From Micropruina sp. (GTDB lineage Bacteria; Actinomycetota; Actinomycetes; Propionibacteriales; Propionibacteriaceae), in the NCBI RefSeq assembly GCF_027492755.1, contig NZ_JAPUED010000177.1, positions 1 to 46,375 of the forward strand: DNA of 46,375 nt, in the 5' to 3' direction. The translations under genes were made by a program, and so were the position numbers. Shown piece after piece: positions 27,763 through 36,357 of this stretch; position 1 is the stretch's first letter, and every line of letters starts with the position of its first letter. The notes under the pieces are model-generated. The model was not told the origin of the DNA, did no database searches, and was given only the letters and a program-made list of their open reading frames with translations.

Positions 27763-28461
27763 ATGCGTTACCGCCGACTAATCGCCGCGTTGCTGATCGG
27801 CACGCTGTCGGTGCTCGCACTGGGGGGCACTCGGGCCCGTGCGGCCGATGACTATCTGGTCGGCAGCGACCCCCAGCCGCGCCAGGAACTGTCCGAGGTG
27901 CCCGGCTGGGTCACCCTCGCCTTCCGCACCAAGGCCAGCGCGAAGCTCGCCAAGATCCTGGTGTTCGACGCGGGTGGTCGCAACGTGACCACCGGCGCCC
28001 TGATCGTGGAGGGCACCAACGTCACCAGCCAGTTGGACTTCGACCTGCCCAAAGGCACCTACAGCGTCTACTACCGCACCAGCGACACCTCCGGTAAGCC
28101 GCGCGGCGGCGCCTTCCAGTTCGCCTACGGCAAGGGCAATTGGACGCCGCTCGACAAGGAGGTCTGGGTCGGCGAGGAGGAGCAGCCGCCGGTACTGGCC
28201 AATCCCGATCCCAACGCGACCGAGCCGGCGAAACCGGGCGAATCCACGCCGGCCACCCCGTCGACCCCCGGCACTTCGCCCAGTGAGCCGACGGCGACGC
28301 CGCAACCGTCGGTTTCTCCGACCGCCACCGCACCCGCCGAGCAGCCGGCGGCGTCCGACAACTCGGCAGCCGGCTGGCTGGTCGCCGGCGGCATCGTGGT
28401 GGCCGGGCTGATCGGCTGGGGCGCGGTGCTGATGGTGCGTCGCAACCGCGCCGGCGACTGA
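27763..28461 (+). CDS. CopC-domain protein with C-terminal membrane anchor
   Basis: The 232-residue protein has a signal peptide (about 5-28, TRARA|ADD), a CopC/YobA-like beta domain (about 29-130, VGSDPQPRQELSEVPGWVTL), a Pro/Thr/Ser-rich stalk (about 145-195) and a single C-terminal transmembrane helix followed by RRNR. This layout occurs in actinobacterial CopC-like surface proteins. The N-terminal histidine that binds copper in true CopC is missing from the mature start, so copper binding is doubtful. The ATG at 27763 is chosen with AAGGGTGG upstream; an in-frame GTG at 27754 lies within that site. It is divergent from the PLD-like operon and convergent with the TagE-like gene 13 bp away. 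Confidence 0.82.
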   Translation: MRYRRLIAALLIGTLSVLALGGTRARAADDYLVGSDPQPRQELSEVPGWVTLAFRTKASAKLAKILVFDAGGRNVTTGALIVEGTNVTSQLDFDLPKGTYSVYYRTSDTSGKPRGGAFQFAYGKGNWTPLDKEVWVGEEEQPPVLANPDPNATEPAKPGESTPATPSTPGTSPSEPTATPQPSVSPTATAPAEQPAASDNSAAGWLVAGGIVVAGLIGWGAVLMVRRNRAGD

Positions 28462-28474
28462 CCCTCGCCCGCGG

Positions 28475-30184
28475 TCAGGACGGCTCGGCCCAGCCCTGGG
28501 CGTCGAGTTCGTTGTAGAGGCCCGACCAGCGGGCGACGCACGACTCCGGCGTGAACGGCCGGACGGCCGGCACGGTGCCCGAGGAGAGCCGGGCGAGCAG
28601 TCCGGGTTCAGTCAGGCATCGGACGATGGTGTCGGCCATCGCCCGCTGATCGCCGTAGGGCACCAGGAAGCCGTTGACGCCGTCCTCGATGATGTCGGAG
28701 GGACCGTACCGCAGGTCGTAGCTGACCACCGGGCAGCCCAATGCGAAGGCCTCCTGCAGGGTGAGCGGTGCGCCCTCGTACTTGCTGGTCATGATGCACA
28801 GCCCGGCCCGGCGGTAGACGCCGTGCGGATCGGTGGTGAACCCCGCCAGCGTGACCGACGAACCCAGGTTGAGCTGTTTGATCTGCTCGGTCAGCTGGGT
28901 CAGCAGCGGGCCCCGGCCGTAGATCTCCAGCCGGGCCTCGGGCAGCAGGCGGTGCACCCGCGCCCACGCCCGCAGCGCGTGGTCTATCTGCTTCTGCGGA
29001 TCGAGCCGGGCCATCATCACCACGAGATTCGGATCCCGTTCCACCGTCTGCTCGGGCGACACCGCGGGGGCCGCGTGCGGCACCACCCGGAAGTTCGCCT
29101 GCTTGCCGTACACGGCCTCGGCCTCGGCCCGCTGGGTGTCGGTGAGGAAGACGGTGGCGTCCACCTCGTCGCGGTGGGCGAACAAGGCCTGATAGCTGGG
29201 CCGGATCCGTTTGATGTTGTCGTAGGGAGCCCGGACGTGGGTGTTGTGCAGCACGAACAGCCGCTTCACGTTGGGACGGCGATAGGACAGCATCCACGGA
29301 TCGACGTCGCGGGCCTCGGTGCAGATGAAGGCGCGCCGTCCGGCCAGGTAGTTGTCCAGGCAGCTGTGCAGGATCTCCTCGTACCCGCTCAGCACCCGGC
29401 TCGGCCGGCCCTCGGTGTCGAACAGGGTGACCTGCTCGATGTAGTGGCGTCCGGTCTCGGGCTCGGTGACTCGCCACAGGTTGAAGTGCGGGGTGCCGTC
29501 GTTGCGGTAGTAGATGTCCTGCCGCGGCCGGTTCTGCACCAGGTCCATGTAGACGGTGCGCCGGATGGTTCCGTCGAGCCGGAACTCGTCCCGCCTGGTG
29601 CGGTTGCGGTTGACGGTGAACCAGTCCCGGACGATCAGCCGGCCGGCGTAGTCGAAGCGCTTGTAGATCCGGTAGACGCCCTCGTCGTCGTAGAACCGGT
29701 AGAGCTCCTGGTCGGCGTCCTTGATCGGGTGCAGGCCGGGTTCGTCCAGCTGATGGCTGACCGGCGGGCCGACCCGGGTGCTGTCGTCCGGCAGGTAGTC
29801 GAGGAGGTTGACGGTGGTGATCCCCTCGATGAGCGAGCCGCGTTGCCGGAACAGCTGGGTGACGTCGTCCAGTTCGGAGGAGTGGTTGAAGGTGAGTACC
29901 GCCGAATCGACTCCGGCCAGTTCTTTGAACAGCCGGGCCTTGGCGAAGATCGACGACGTCCGGCCGGCGAAATTCCGCGGCAACCCGCCCACCGCGAAGA
30001 GGTAGAGCGCATCCGGGAACGGTTGCATCGGTGGTATCGGATCGGATCGCTTGGTCAGTGCCGGGCCGCTGGGGCTCGATGTGGGTGCCTTCTCCTTCGG
30101 TGGCCGGGCCTGCGCCGGGGCGCCGGTGAGCGCTCGCCACGCCGCACGTCCCCGCCCCGCCGCGGCGCGCATGATGCGATCCAT
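28475..30184 (-). CDS. TagE-like poly(glycerol-phosphate) glucosyltransferase (GT4)
   Basis: The 569-residue GT-B protein resembles the TagE/GtfA group that glycosylates teichoic acid. The N-terminal half begins VGGLPRNFAGRTSSIFAKA and contains the beta-rich insertion typical of this group (RIYKRFDYAGRLIVRDW, DDEGVYR). The C-terminal half has VVMMARLDPQKQIDHALRAW, IYGRGPLL and the EX7E motif of GT4 enzymes in YEGAPLTLQEAFALGCPVVS. It should use a nucleotide sugar, probably UDP-glucose, in the cytoplasm before export. The ATG at 30184 is chosen because GGAGAGG lies 5 nt upstream; the open frame continues past it without a better site. It is divergent from the cytidylyltransferase fusion across 100 bp. 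Confidence 0.88.
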   Translation of the reverse strand: MDRIMRAAAGRGRAAWRALTGAPAQARPPKEKAPTSSPSGPALTKRSDPIPPMQPFPDALYLFAVGGLPRNFAGRTSSIFAKARLFKELAGVDSAVLTFNHSSELDDVTQLFRQRGSLIEGITTVNLLDYLPDDSTRVGPPVSHQLDEPGLHPIKDADQELYRFYDDEGVYRIYKRFDYAGRLIVRDWFTVNRNRTRRDEFRLDGTIRRTVYMDLVQNRPRQDIYYRNDGTPHFNLWRVTEPETGRHYIEQVTLFDTEGRPSRVLSGYEEILHSCLDNYLAGRRAFICTEARDVDPWMLSYRRPNVKRLFVLHNTHVRAPYDNIKRIRPSYQALFAHRDEVDATVFLTDTQRAEAEAVYGKQANFRVVPHAAPAVSPEQTVERDPNLVVMMARLDPQKQIDHALRAWARVHRLLPEARLEIYGRGPLLTQLTEQIKQLNLGSSVTLAGFTTDPHGVYRRAGLCIMTSKYEGAPLTLQEAFALGCPVVSYDLRYGPSDIIEDGVNGFLVPYGDQRAMADTIVRCLTEPGLLARLSSGTVPAVRPFTPESCVARWSGLYNELDAQGWAEPS

Positions 30185-30284
30185 CGATACCTCTCCGACT
30201 GCTGCGATACTTGAGTCCGCCCCAGCCTGCCACGTCGATGCCCGTGCGGCAGTCCGGGACGCGGATTCTGCGAGGAGGACATCG

Positions 30285-31622
30285 GTGAGGGTCATCACCT
30301 ACGGCACGTTCGATCTGTTTCATGAGGGTCACCGCCGGCTGCTGGAGCGTGCGAAAGAGCTCGGCGACTACCTGATCGTGGGTGTCACCACCGATAACTA
30401 CGACGATTCCCGCGGCAAGCTGAATGTGCGGCAGAGCCTGATGGATCGCATTCGCAATGTGCAGGACAGCGGTCTCGCCGATGAGATCATCATCGAGGAG
30501 TACGAGGGCCAGAAGGTCCAGGACATGCAGAAGTACGCCGTCGACATCTTCGCGATCGGCTCGGACTGGCTGGGTAAATTCGACTACCTCAACGATTACT
30601 GCCAGGTCGTGTACCTGGACCGCACCAAGGGTGTCTCGAGCACCCAGTTGCGCAATGAATCGGGCGGCGTGATGCGGGTCGGCATCGTGGGCGCCGGACG
30701 GATCGCGGCACGCTTCGTGGCCGAGGCGCGCTACGTCAGCGGGGTCAGCGTCGAAGCCGTCTACACCAGGAACTACGACAAGGCGAAGGCGTTCGCCGAG
30801 CGCTGCGAGCTGCAATGGGCCAACGAGACCTTCGAGCACCTGCTGCAGCATGTGGACGCCATCTACATCGCCTCGCCGCACGCCAGCCACTACGACTACG
30901 CCAGGGCGGCGATCGAGGCCGGCGTCCATGTGCTGTGCGAGAAGCCGATGACGCTGAGCAAGCAGCAGACGACGGAGCTGTACGAGCTGGCCGCGTCTCG
31001 CGAGGTGGTGCTGGTCGAGGCCATCAAGACCGCGTTCGCGCCCGGCTTCCAGCGCATGGTGGCGGTCGCCCGGATCGGCACCATCGGCACCGTCCGATCG
31101 GTTGACGCCACTTTCACCAAGTTGGTCCACGAGGGGCGCGAGCTGCACGGCGAGGACGGCGGCAGCATCTCCGAGCTGGCCACCTATCCGCTGCTCGCCA
31201 TCGTCAAGCTGCTCGGCACCGATTACGTCGACGTGCGTACCTACTCGTATCGGCCCGAGGGCAGCGAGGTCGAGTTGTATTCCCGCATCGACATCGTCTA
31301 CAAGCATGCGATCGCCTCGGCCCGCACCGGTATCGGGGTGAAGGCCGAAGGTGAACTGGTGGTGGCCGGCACCAAGGGCTATGTCTATGTGCCCGCGCCG
31401 TGGTGGCTGACCGAGTACTTCGAGGCGCGCTTCGAGAATCAGGCGCACAACAAGAAGTACTACTACAAATTCGACGGCGACGGCCTGCGTTACGAGCTTG
31501 CCGAGTTCGCCTGGATGATCCGCAATCAGACCCCGGAATCGTTCAAATTGCGCACGGCTGAATCGATCGCGATCGCCGATATCATCGAGCGGGCCCGTTC
31601 GCAGGCCACCATCTTCAACTGA
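30285..31622 (+). CDS. Glycerol-3-phosphate cytidylyltransferase fused to Gfo/Idh/MocA oxidoreductase
   Basis: This 445-residue protein has two domains. Residues 1-129 are a TagD-type cytidylyltransferase: YGTFDLFHEGHRRL (nucleotide-binding GTFDxxHxGH), an RIRNVQ segment, and DRTKGVSSTQLR in place of the canonical RTxGISTT. They should make CDP-glycerol (or another CDP-polyol) from CTP. Residues 130-445 are a Gfo/Idh/MocA dehydrogenase: GIVGAGRIAARF (133-144) for NAD(P) and CEKPM (218-222) with the conserved lysine. The join is seamless, in one frame, with no internal ribosome site at the would-be second ATG (30672). GTG 30285 has GAGGAGG 6 nt upstream. The TagF gene follows after 8 bp. The oxidoreductase substrate is unknown; by analogy with CDP-ribitol enzymes it might prepare the polyol phosphate. 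Confidence 0.88.
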   Translation: MRVITYGTFDLFHEGHRRLLERAKELGDYLIVGVTTDNYDDSRGKLNVRQSLMDRIRNVQDSGLADEIIIEEYEGQKVQDMQKYAVDIFAIGSDWLGKFDYLNDYCQVVYLDRTKGVSSTQLRNESGGVMRVGIVGAGRIAARFVAEARYVSGVSVEAVYTRNYDKAKAFAERCELQWANETFEHLLQHVDAIYIASPHASHYDYARAAIEAGVHVLCEKPMTLSKQQTTELYELAASREVVLVEAIKTAFAPGFQRMVAVARIGTIGTVRSVDATFTKLVHEGRELHGEDGGSISELATYPLLAIVKLLGTDYVDVRTYSYRPEGSEVELYSRIDIVYKHAIASARTGIGVKAEGELVVAGTKGYVYVPAPWWLTEYFEARFENQAHNKKYYYKFDGDGLRYELAEFAWMIRNQTPESFKLRTAESIAIADIIERARSQATIFN

Positions 31623-31630
31623 GGAAACAT

Positions 31631-34153
31631 ATGGCGTCGCGGATCGACTTCTACAAGCGTGCGGTCTATCTCACCCTCCGGCGTATCAACGACAATCCGG
31701 ACTCGGTGCTGCACAAGGTGTACCGCACCACTCTGCTGGGCTCGCGCCGCCTGGTCAGCCTGGTCGCCCGCAAGCCGGTCGCCTGGGTCGCTCAGCTGCA
31801 GAGCGCGCGCTGGCTGAACGACCACCAGTTCGAGATCACCGGTTTCGCGTTCGAGCGGGGGATCGGATTCCCCGATCAACCGCCGGTGGTGCGGGTCTGG
31901 CTTGCTGGGCCGCGTCGGCTGCGGGTGCCGGCGACGGTCGAGTTCCGCCGTGACCTGGCGGCCAGCGGGCGGACCAAGGACAGTGACTTCGACTACTCGA
32001 ACACGGGTTTCCGCGCCGTGTTCGACCTGCGTGGCCTGTTCGGCGGCGAGCCGATGCAGTTGTGCGCACAGGTCAGCGTTTTCGGGCGCGGACGCACCCG
32101 CACCGGAGGCTTCGAGAAGCGTTTCGGCGGCGGCTCGGCCAAATTCCCGTCCGCTCGGGCGCTGGACGGCGTCCAGGTGGTGCCGCGCTGGGTGGCCGAC
32201 GAGGGCCTGGTCATCGACGTCCGCAAGCCCGCCGCGACGCTGGGTTCGCTCGAGTTCTCCGGCCGCCGGATGCTGCTCGAGGTGCGCGGGGAGGGCCTGA
32301 CCGGCGGTGAGTTGGTCAACGAGACCGGCGTGGTCCCGCTGGCCGCGGCGAGCGAAGCGTCCGGGGTGCTGCGGCTGGAGGGTGAACTGCCGCCGCCGGC
32401 GCCGTCCACCACCACCGGTGCGGGACTGGTCGCCGAGGACGTGGACGGGTTGCACGGATGGGTGCGGCACGCCTGGTACGAGGCGTGGGTCACCGACCGT
32501 GACGGCCGTCGGCTGCAGGTGGCCGTGAACCGGCCGGGTCCCGAACTGGGCGAGGGCGGTGAACTGAGCGGTTACGTCGCGGACGGGTGCCTGCTGGTCC
32601 GTGACACACCGGTGTCGTTGCTGGTTTCGTCCGTGGCGTTCGAGACCGAGCCGGAGTTGGGCGTCCGGGTCGCCGGGCGGGTACGGGGCGATGCCACCGG
32701 CGCGTCGCTCCAGTTCGTCGGCGCCCATCAGACCCTTCCGGCGACACTGCGGGTGGAGGACGGACGGTTCGAGGCGTTCTGCCCGCTGATGAGCAGCACC
32801 TGGGGCAGGCCCCCGTTGCCGCCCCAGGCGAGTGCGTACACACTGCGCGGGCTCACCGCCGACAACGAGTGGTTCTGGATCGGCACCGACAGCGACCTGA
32901 TCGACCAGTTGCCGCGCGAGACCCAGCACCCGCTGTTCCGCTTCCGGTTCCAGGTGGACGGCGGACGCCGGCTGCAGTTCCGGGTGAAGGCGCCGCGGGC
33001 CGACGACGAGCTGGGCTTCTACCACCAGCGGGTCCTCGAGGAGGAGTACCGCAACACCACCTTCGAACCCGAGGACAGCGTCTTCTTCGAGTCGTTCTAC
33101 GGGCGTTCGGCCGCCTGCAACCCGCGGGCGCTCGATGCGCTGATCGCCGCCGAGCATCCGGAGCTCACCCGCTACTGGGGTGTGGTGGACAACTCGGTCG
33201 GGGTGCCGCCGGGCGCCGTCCCGGTGGTCTACAACACCCGGGCCTGGTGGAACGCCCGAGGTCGTTCCCGATGGGTGATCGCCAACGACTGGCTGCGGGT
33301 CAAATTCGCCCACCAGCCCCATCAGGTGGTGCTGCAGACCTGGCACGGCTCGATGTTCAAGCGGATCGGCCTCGACCGGCCCGGCTTCGATCCGATCCAG
33401 GAGCGGGCGCTCAAGAAGGAGCGGGACAAGTGGGATCTGCTGCTCAGCCAGAACCGGCACAGCAGCGAGATCTTCCGTTCGGCCTATGCCTGGGAGGGGC
33501 CGATCCTCGAGGAGGGCTATCCCCGCAACGACGCGCTGGCCGGCGGTGACGGCCGTCCGATCCGGGAACTGCTCGGGATCCCGCTGGACGACACGGTGGT
33601 GCTGTACGCGCCGACCTGGCGCGACGACCAGACCAAGGCCGAGTTGCTGCTCGACGTGGCCGCACTCGCGGCCGAACTCGGTGCGGGGTACACGCTGCTG
33701 CTGCGGGGGCACACCCGCACCCACGAGATCAGCGAGGCGGTGACCGCCGAGCATCTGCTCGACGTGACCACCTATCCCGACATCACCGAGCTGTTCCTGG
33801 CCTCCGACATCCTGATCACCGACTACTCCTCGGTGATGTTCGACTTCTCGGCCACCGGGCGTCCGATGATCTTCTTCGTGCCCGACCTGGACGACTACCG
33901 CGATTCGCTCCGCGGGGTGTACTTCGACCTGGAGGAACTGGCGCCCGGACCGGTGGTCTACGACCCGGCGCTGGTCGCCCCGGCGGTCCGCTCGGCAGCC
34001 GCTGATCGCGTCGATTCCTACGCCGCGAAGTACGACCAGTGGCAGGCCCGGTTCAACCCGCACGACGACGGCCAGTCCGGACGGCGGGTGCTGGCCCGGT
34101 TGTTCGCCACCGACCCGCCCCGGCTGCACTCGTCGTCCGCCGACCCGGAATAG
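31631..34153 (+). CDS. CDP-glycerol glycerophosphotransferase (TagF type), large form
   Basis: The 840-residue protein has an N-terminal half (about 1-480) that I do not recognise beyond beta-rich segments. The C-terminal TagF/glycerophosphotransferase domain (about 490-830) has QTWHGSMFKRIG near 569-580 (catalytic histidine), VVLYAPTWRDD, LLRGHTRTH and TDYSSVMFDFSATGRPMIFF near 730-749. The family polymerises glycerol phosphate (or another polyol phosphate) from its CDP donor at the inner face of the membrane. It follows the cytidylyltransferase fusion by 8 bp with a GAGGAAA site, so donor synthesis and polymerisation are expressed together. The N-terminal half may bind the primer or act as a second transferase-like domain. 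Confidence 0.9.
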   Translation: MASRIDFYKRAVYLTLRRINDNPDSVLHKVYRTTLLGSRRLVSLVARKPVAWVAQLQSARWLNDHQFEITGFAFERGIGFPDQPPVVRVWLAGPRRLRVPATVEFRRDLAASGRTKDSDFDYSNTGFRAVFDLRGLFGGEPMQLCAQVSVFGRGRTRTGGFEKRFGGGSAKFPSARALDGVQVVPRWVADEGLVIDVRKPAATLGSLEFSGRRMLLEVRGEGLTGGELVNETGVVPLAAASEASGVLRLEGELPPPAPSTTTGAGLVAEDVDGLHGWVRHAWYEAWVTDRDGRRLQVAVNRPGPELGEGGELSGYVADGCLLVRDTPVSLLVSSVAFETEPELGVRVAGRVRGDATGASLQFVGAHQTLPATLRVEDGRFEAFCPLMSSTWGRPPLPPQASAYTLRGLTADNEWFWIGTDSDLIDQLPRETQHPLFRFRFQVDGGRRLQFRVKAPRADDELGFYHQRVLEEEYRNTTFEPEDSVFFESFYGRSAACNPRALDALIAAEHPELTRYWGVVDNSVGVPPGAVPVVYNTRAWWNARGRSRWVIANDWLRVKFAHQPHQVVLQTWHGSMFKRIGLDRPGFDPIQERALKKERDKWDLLLSQNRHSSEIFRSAYAWEGPILEEGYPRNDALAGGDGRPIRELLGIPLDDTVVLYAPTWRDDQTKAELLLDVAALAAELGAGYTLLLRGHTRTHEISEAVTAEHLLDVTTYPDITELFLASDILITDYSSVMFDFSATGRPMIFFVPDLDDYRDSLRGVYFDLEELAPGPVVYDPALVAPAVRSAAADRVDSYAAKYDQWQARFNPHDDGQSGRRVLARLFATDPPRLHSSSADPE

Positions 34154-34160
34154 CCCTCCC

Positions 34161-34247
34161 TGGGGAAGTGCTGATCCAGTCACGTCATCCCGGGCTCCGA
34201 CCCGGGATCTCAGGTGGGAGAGATCCCGGATCAGGTCCGGGATGACG
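34161..34247. repeat. GTCATCCCGG-type dispersed repeat, copy 2, with left flank
   Basis: The palindromic core is 34183-34247: CGTCATCCCGGGCTCCGACC to GGTCCGGGATGACG, with internal GGGATCTC/GAGATCCC. To its left, GGGGAAGTGCTGATCCAGTCA (34162-34182) resembles sequence left of copy 3 and at the very end of the window, so the element is longer than the core. It lies between the convergent TagF and EEP genes and could also end transcription from both sides. Confidence 0.8.
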
Positions 34248-34279
34248 ATCGAGGGCCCGGCGGACCCGATGGGTGGGGG

Positions 34280-35878
34280 TCAGGGCAGGTAGGCGGTGAT
34301 CCGCACCATGTTGTGATCGGACGGCGGGGTGCCGTTGAACTTGCCGGCGTCGTCGACGTCCACCACGGTTTCCCACTCGTTGACCCGGACGCCGCGCGAC
34401 ACATAGATGTAGTCGATCACGGAGCCGTTGGTGTAGACCGATTTGGGAGCCGTCGCGGCCAGGTTGTTCTTGGTGTTGAACTCGGTGCCGATCCGGTGTT
34501 CCACGATCGCCGAACGGTCGGGGACCGTCGACTTGTAGGTGTTGCCGAGCGGGTCCAGGTAACCGGCATCGGTGATCACGTCGTAGGGCGCATTACTCGG
34601 CGAGGTGTACTTGTTCGTCTTGAAATCGCCCAGGATGATCACCGGCAGCCCGGACCTGTTCTGCTTCTTGATCGTGTCCACCAGCTCGCGGGTCTGCGCG
34701 GCGCGGGTGTTGTGATGCAGGCTGGAGCCCACGCTGTCGTCCCGCGGATCCAGGTGGGTGTTGACCACGAAGAAGTGCTTGTCGGTGGAGCGTTGCCGAA
34801 GTTCGGCCCAGGCCAGGAAACGCGTGGTGTCGTCGGGCGCCTGGGCGTCGAACTCGAGCGAACCCTGACGCACGGCCGCGATCCGGTCGGAGTTGTAGAT
34901 GATCCGGACGTCGTGGGAGGCGCCGCGATCCTTCGGCTTGCAGTTGTTGGGACTGGTCGACTTCTCGCAGTTGTAGCGGTAGGAGTTGGTGATCGCGTAC
35001 CGCGAGCCGAGCAGGTCGAGCAGGTCGTCGAACTGGGCCTTGTCGGTGCCGTCCGCGGCGCGCGTCAGCCCCTGGGAGCTCTCCTGGGTGCCGAGTACGT
35101 CCAGGTCCTGGGCCTTGATCGCCTGCACCAGGGTGGAGCGGCGCTTCGCCCACGGGTGGCTGGAGGAACAGTTGGCGCAGAGGATGTTGTAGCTGGCGGC
35201 CCGTAGCGGTGCGACCACGCTGCCGGCGGTCGTGGACGCCTTGAGCGAGGTGCTGAAGGTGGTGGTCGTCTTGCCGTTGGTCGACTTGGCCCGCAGCTTC
35301 ACCCAGTAGTCGGTGTCCTTCTTCAACCCGGTCAGCTTCAGCCCGGTGTCCTTGGTGCTGACGTACTTCGCGCCGGACAGGCTGGAGTTGGCGGCGTACT
35401 TCACCTGGTAGCTGCCGATGCCGGAGCGCGCCCGCCAGGCGAGGGTGAGTGAGTCGGAGTTCCGGGCGACCAACTGCAGTCCGCCCGGGGTGAGAGTGAC
35501 ATAGCTGCTGCCCTTGCCGCGGGTGACCACCTCACCGGTCTTGCCGTAGGGGCTGAGCAGGTCGCCGGTCGTCTTCGCGACGGCGACCGCGACGTAGTAG
35601 CGGGTGCCGGCCTTGAGGCCGCTCAATTCGGCTTCGGGTTCGGTGGTGGTGAGGTACTTCGGCGAGCTGAAGGTCTTCGTCGTGGAGTACTTCACCTTGT
35701 AGCGCGGGGCGCCCCACACGGGCGTCCAGGAGATCGCGGACGCGGTGGTCGACCGCACGCCGCCGGCCGGTGCGCCGGGCGCCACCCAGGCGCCGATCGC
35801 CTGAGTCGGTGGGCTGAGCAAGGTGACGGCCGCCAGGGTGAACGCGGCCACAGCGAGGCTGAGAAGGCGACGGCTCAT
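34280..35878 (-). CDS. Secreted FN3-EEP (endonuclease/exonuclease/phosphatase) protein 1
   Basis: The 532-residue protein has a signal peptide (1-27), two FN3 domains (about 30-118 and 125-215) and a C-terminal EEP phosphoesterase domain (about 225-532). EEP residues are present: SYNI with Asn231, GTQE with Glu266, NTHLD with His375, GDF with Asp418, DYIYVS with Asp489, and SDHN with Asp521-His522. The asparagine two residues after the GDF aspartate is replaced by lysine (GDFK). Conserved cysteines (CANC 234-237; 304 and 313) suggest disulfides, as in the paralog at 36507-38258. The family cleaves phosphodiesters or phosphomonoesters in nucleic acids, lipids or sugars; the substrate here is unknown. 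The start overlaps the stop of a 33-codon upstream frame by ATGA. Confidence 0.85.
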   Translation of the reverse strand: MSRRLLSLAVAAFTLAAVTLLSPPTQAIGAWVAPGAPAGGVRSTTASAISWTPVWGAPRYKVKYSTTKTFSSPKYLTTTEPEAELSGLKAGTRYYVAVAVAKTTGDLLSPYGKTGEVVTRGKGSSYVTLTPGGLQLVARNSDSLTLAWRARSGIGSYQVKYAANSSLSGAKYVSTKDTGLKLTGLKKDTDYWVKLRAKSTNGKTTTTFSTSLKASTTAGSVVAPLRAASYNILCANCSSSHPWAKRRSTLVQAIKAQDLDVLGTQESSQGLTRAADGTDKAQFDDLLDLLGSRYAITNSYRYNCEKSTSPNNCKPKDRGASHDVRIIYNSDRIAAVRQGSLEFDAQAPDDTTRFLAWAELRQRSTDKHFFVVNTHLDPRDDSVGSSLHHNTRAAQTRELVDTIKKQNRSGLPVIILGDFKTNKYTSPSNAPYDVITDAGYLDPLGNTYKSTVPDRSAIVEHRIGTEFNTKNNLAATAPKSVYTNGSVIDYIYVSRGVRVNEWETVVDVDDAGKFNGTPPSDHNMVRITAYLP

Positions 35879-35976
35879 GCCCGCACCGCCTTGGGGCGCG
35901 GGTGCCGATCGACAGAGGGGTTCGGGTAAACAGAGGGGTTCGGGTAAGGGGTGGCGTCATGGGTAACGGGGGGCAT
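35875..35976 (-). CDS. 33-codon coupled leader ORF with tandem YPNPSV repeat
   Basis: ATG at 35976 has a strong GAGGAG ribosome site (35983-35988, 6 nt spacing). It opens a 33-residue frame whose TGA overlaps the EEP1 ATG (ATGA). The peptide begins MPPVTHDATP, carries two identical copies of YPNPSV (from a perfect 18-bp tandem repeat, 35912-35947), and ends basic (RHPRPKAVRA). EEP1 itself has no separate ribosome site, so its translation should depend on ribosomes finishing this frame. It has no signal peptide or known motif. It may be a regulatory leader peptide or simply a coupling device. Confidence 0.6.
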   Translation of the reverse strand: MPPVTHDATPYPNPSVYPNPSVDRHPRPKAVRA

Positions 35977-36238
35977 GACAGTCTCCTCTTCTGGGACGGG
36001 AACGGCTCCCGGTCGACGAGCAGGTCGTCGACGCGGGATAGGGGGACGGTCCTCGGTCGGGGAAGAACCGGCCAGCCCTGACGGACCTACCCAGGTGGTG
36101 ACTTGTCGAGCCGAACGGTGGGAGGGGGACCCACGGTTCGGAGGGCGATGCCTCCGCAGCAGCGGACGGCGGATCCGATGCGATCGCGCGCCCCAGCGCC
36201 ACGGGGGCGCGGCGGAGCGCGAAAAGGCATGCGGGCAT
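35957..36238 (-). CDS. Possible small upstream ORF (93 codons), doubtful
   Basis: From ATG 36238 (GAGG 5 nt upstream) a 93-residue frame runs to a TGA that overlaps the start of the 33-codon leader by 20 bp. The first 30 codons show good G/C third-position bias, but the rest does not (AGG, AGA, TGT codons), and the protein resembles nothing I know. It may be only part of a long transcribed leader. Confidence 0.2.
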   Translation of the reverse strand: MPACLFALRRAPVALGRAIASDPPSAAAEASPSEPWVPLPPFGSTSHHLGRSVRAGRFFPDRGPSPYPASTTCSSTGSRSRPRRGDCHAPRYP

Positions 36239-36286
36239 GGTCACCTCAGGAATCCTTGGGGGTGGACGGAATCCGGGACGCGACAA

Positions 36287-36315
36287 ACCTTACAGGGAGC
36301 CGTTGTCAAGCGTCA
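36287..36315 (-). promoter_or_regulatory. Candidate promoter for the EEP1 leader
   Basis: On the minus strand, TAAGGT (36287-36292) is preceded by 18 nt and GTGACG. A perfect TTGACA (36304-36309) also lies here but is too close to TAAGGT to be its -35 box. The exact start cannot be decided from the sequence. Confidence 0.35.
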
Positions 36316-36357
36316 CACGCACTCTCAATGCTGGGATGAGGATGAGAAATGCTCAGG

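Noticed and set aside
30672..31622. Gfo/Idh/MocA oxidoreductase as a separate gene starting at 30672
   Set aside because: No stop interrupts the cytidylyltransferase frame before it and there is no ribosome site before that ATG, so a fusion is more likely; an assembly error removing a stop cannot be excluded.
17797..34153. Lipopolysaccharide O-antigen or capsule cluster
   Set aside because: TagD, TagE and TagF families point to a polyol-phosphate polymer, and the other features indicate a Gram-positive actinobacterium.
35912..35947. Tandem 18-bp repeat read as a pair of operator sites upstream of EEP1
   Set aside because: It lies inside a well-started, coupled 33-codon frame and keeps the reading frame, so a coding explanation is simpler; a regulatory role is not excluded.
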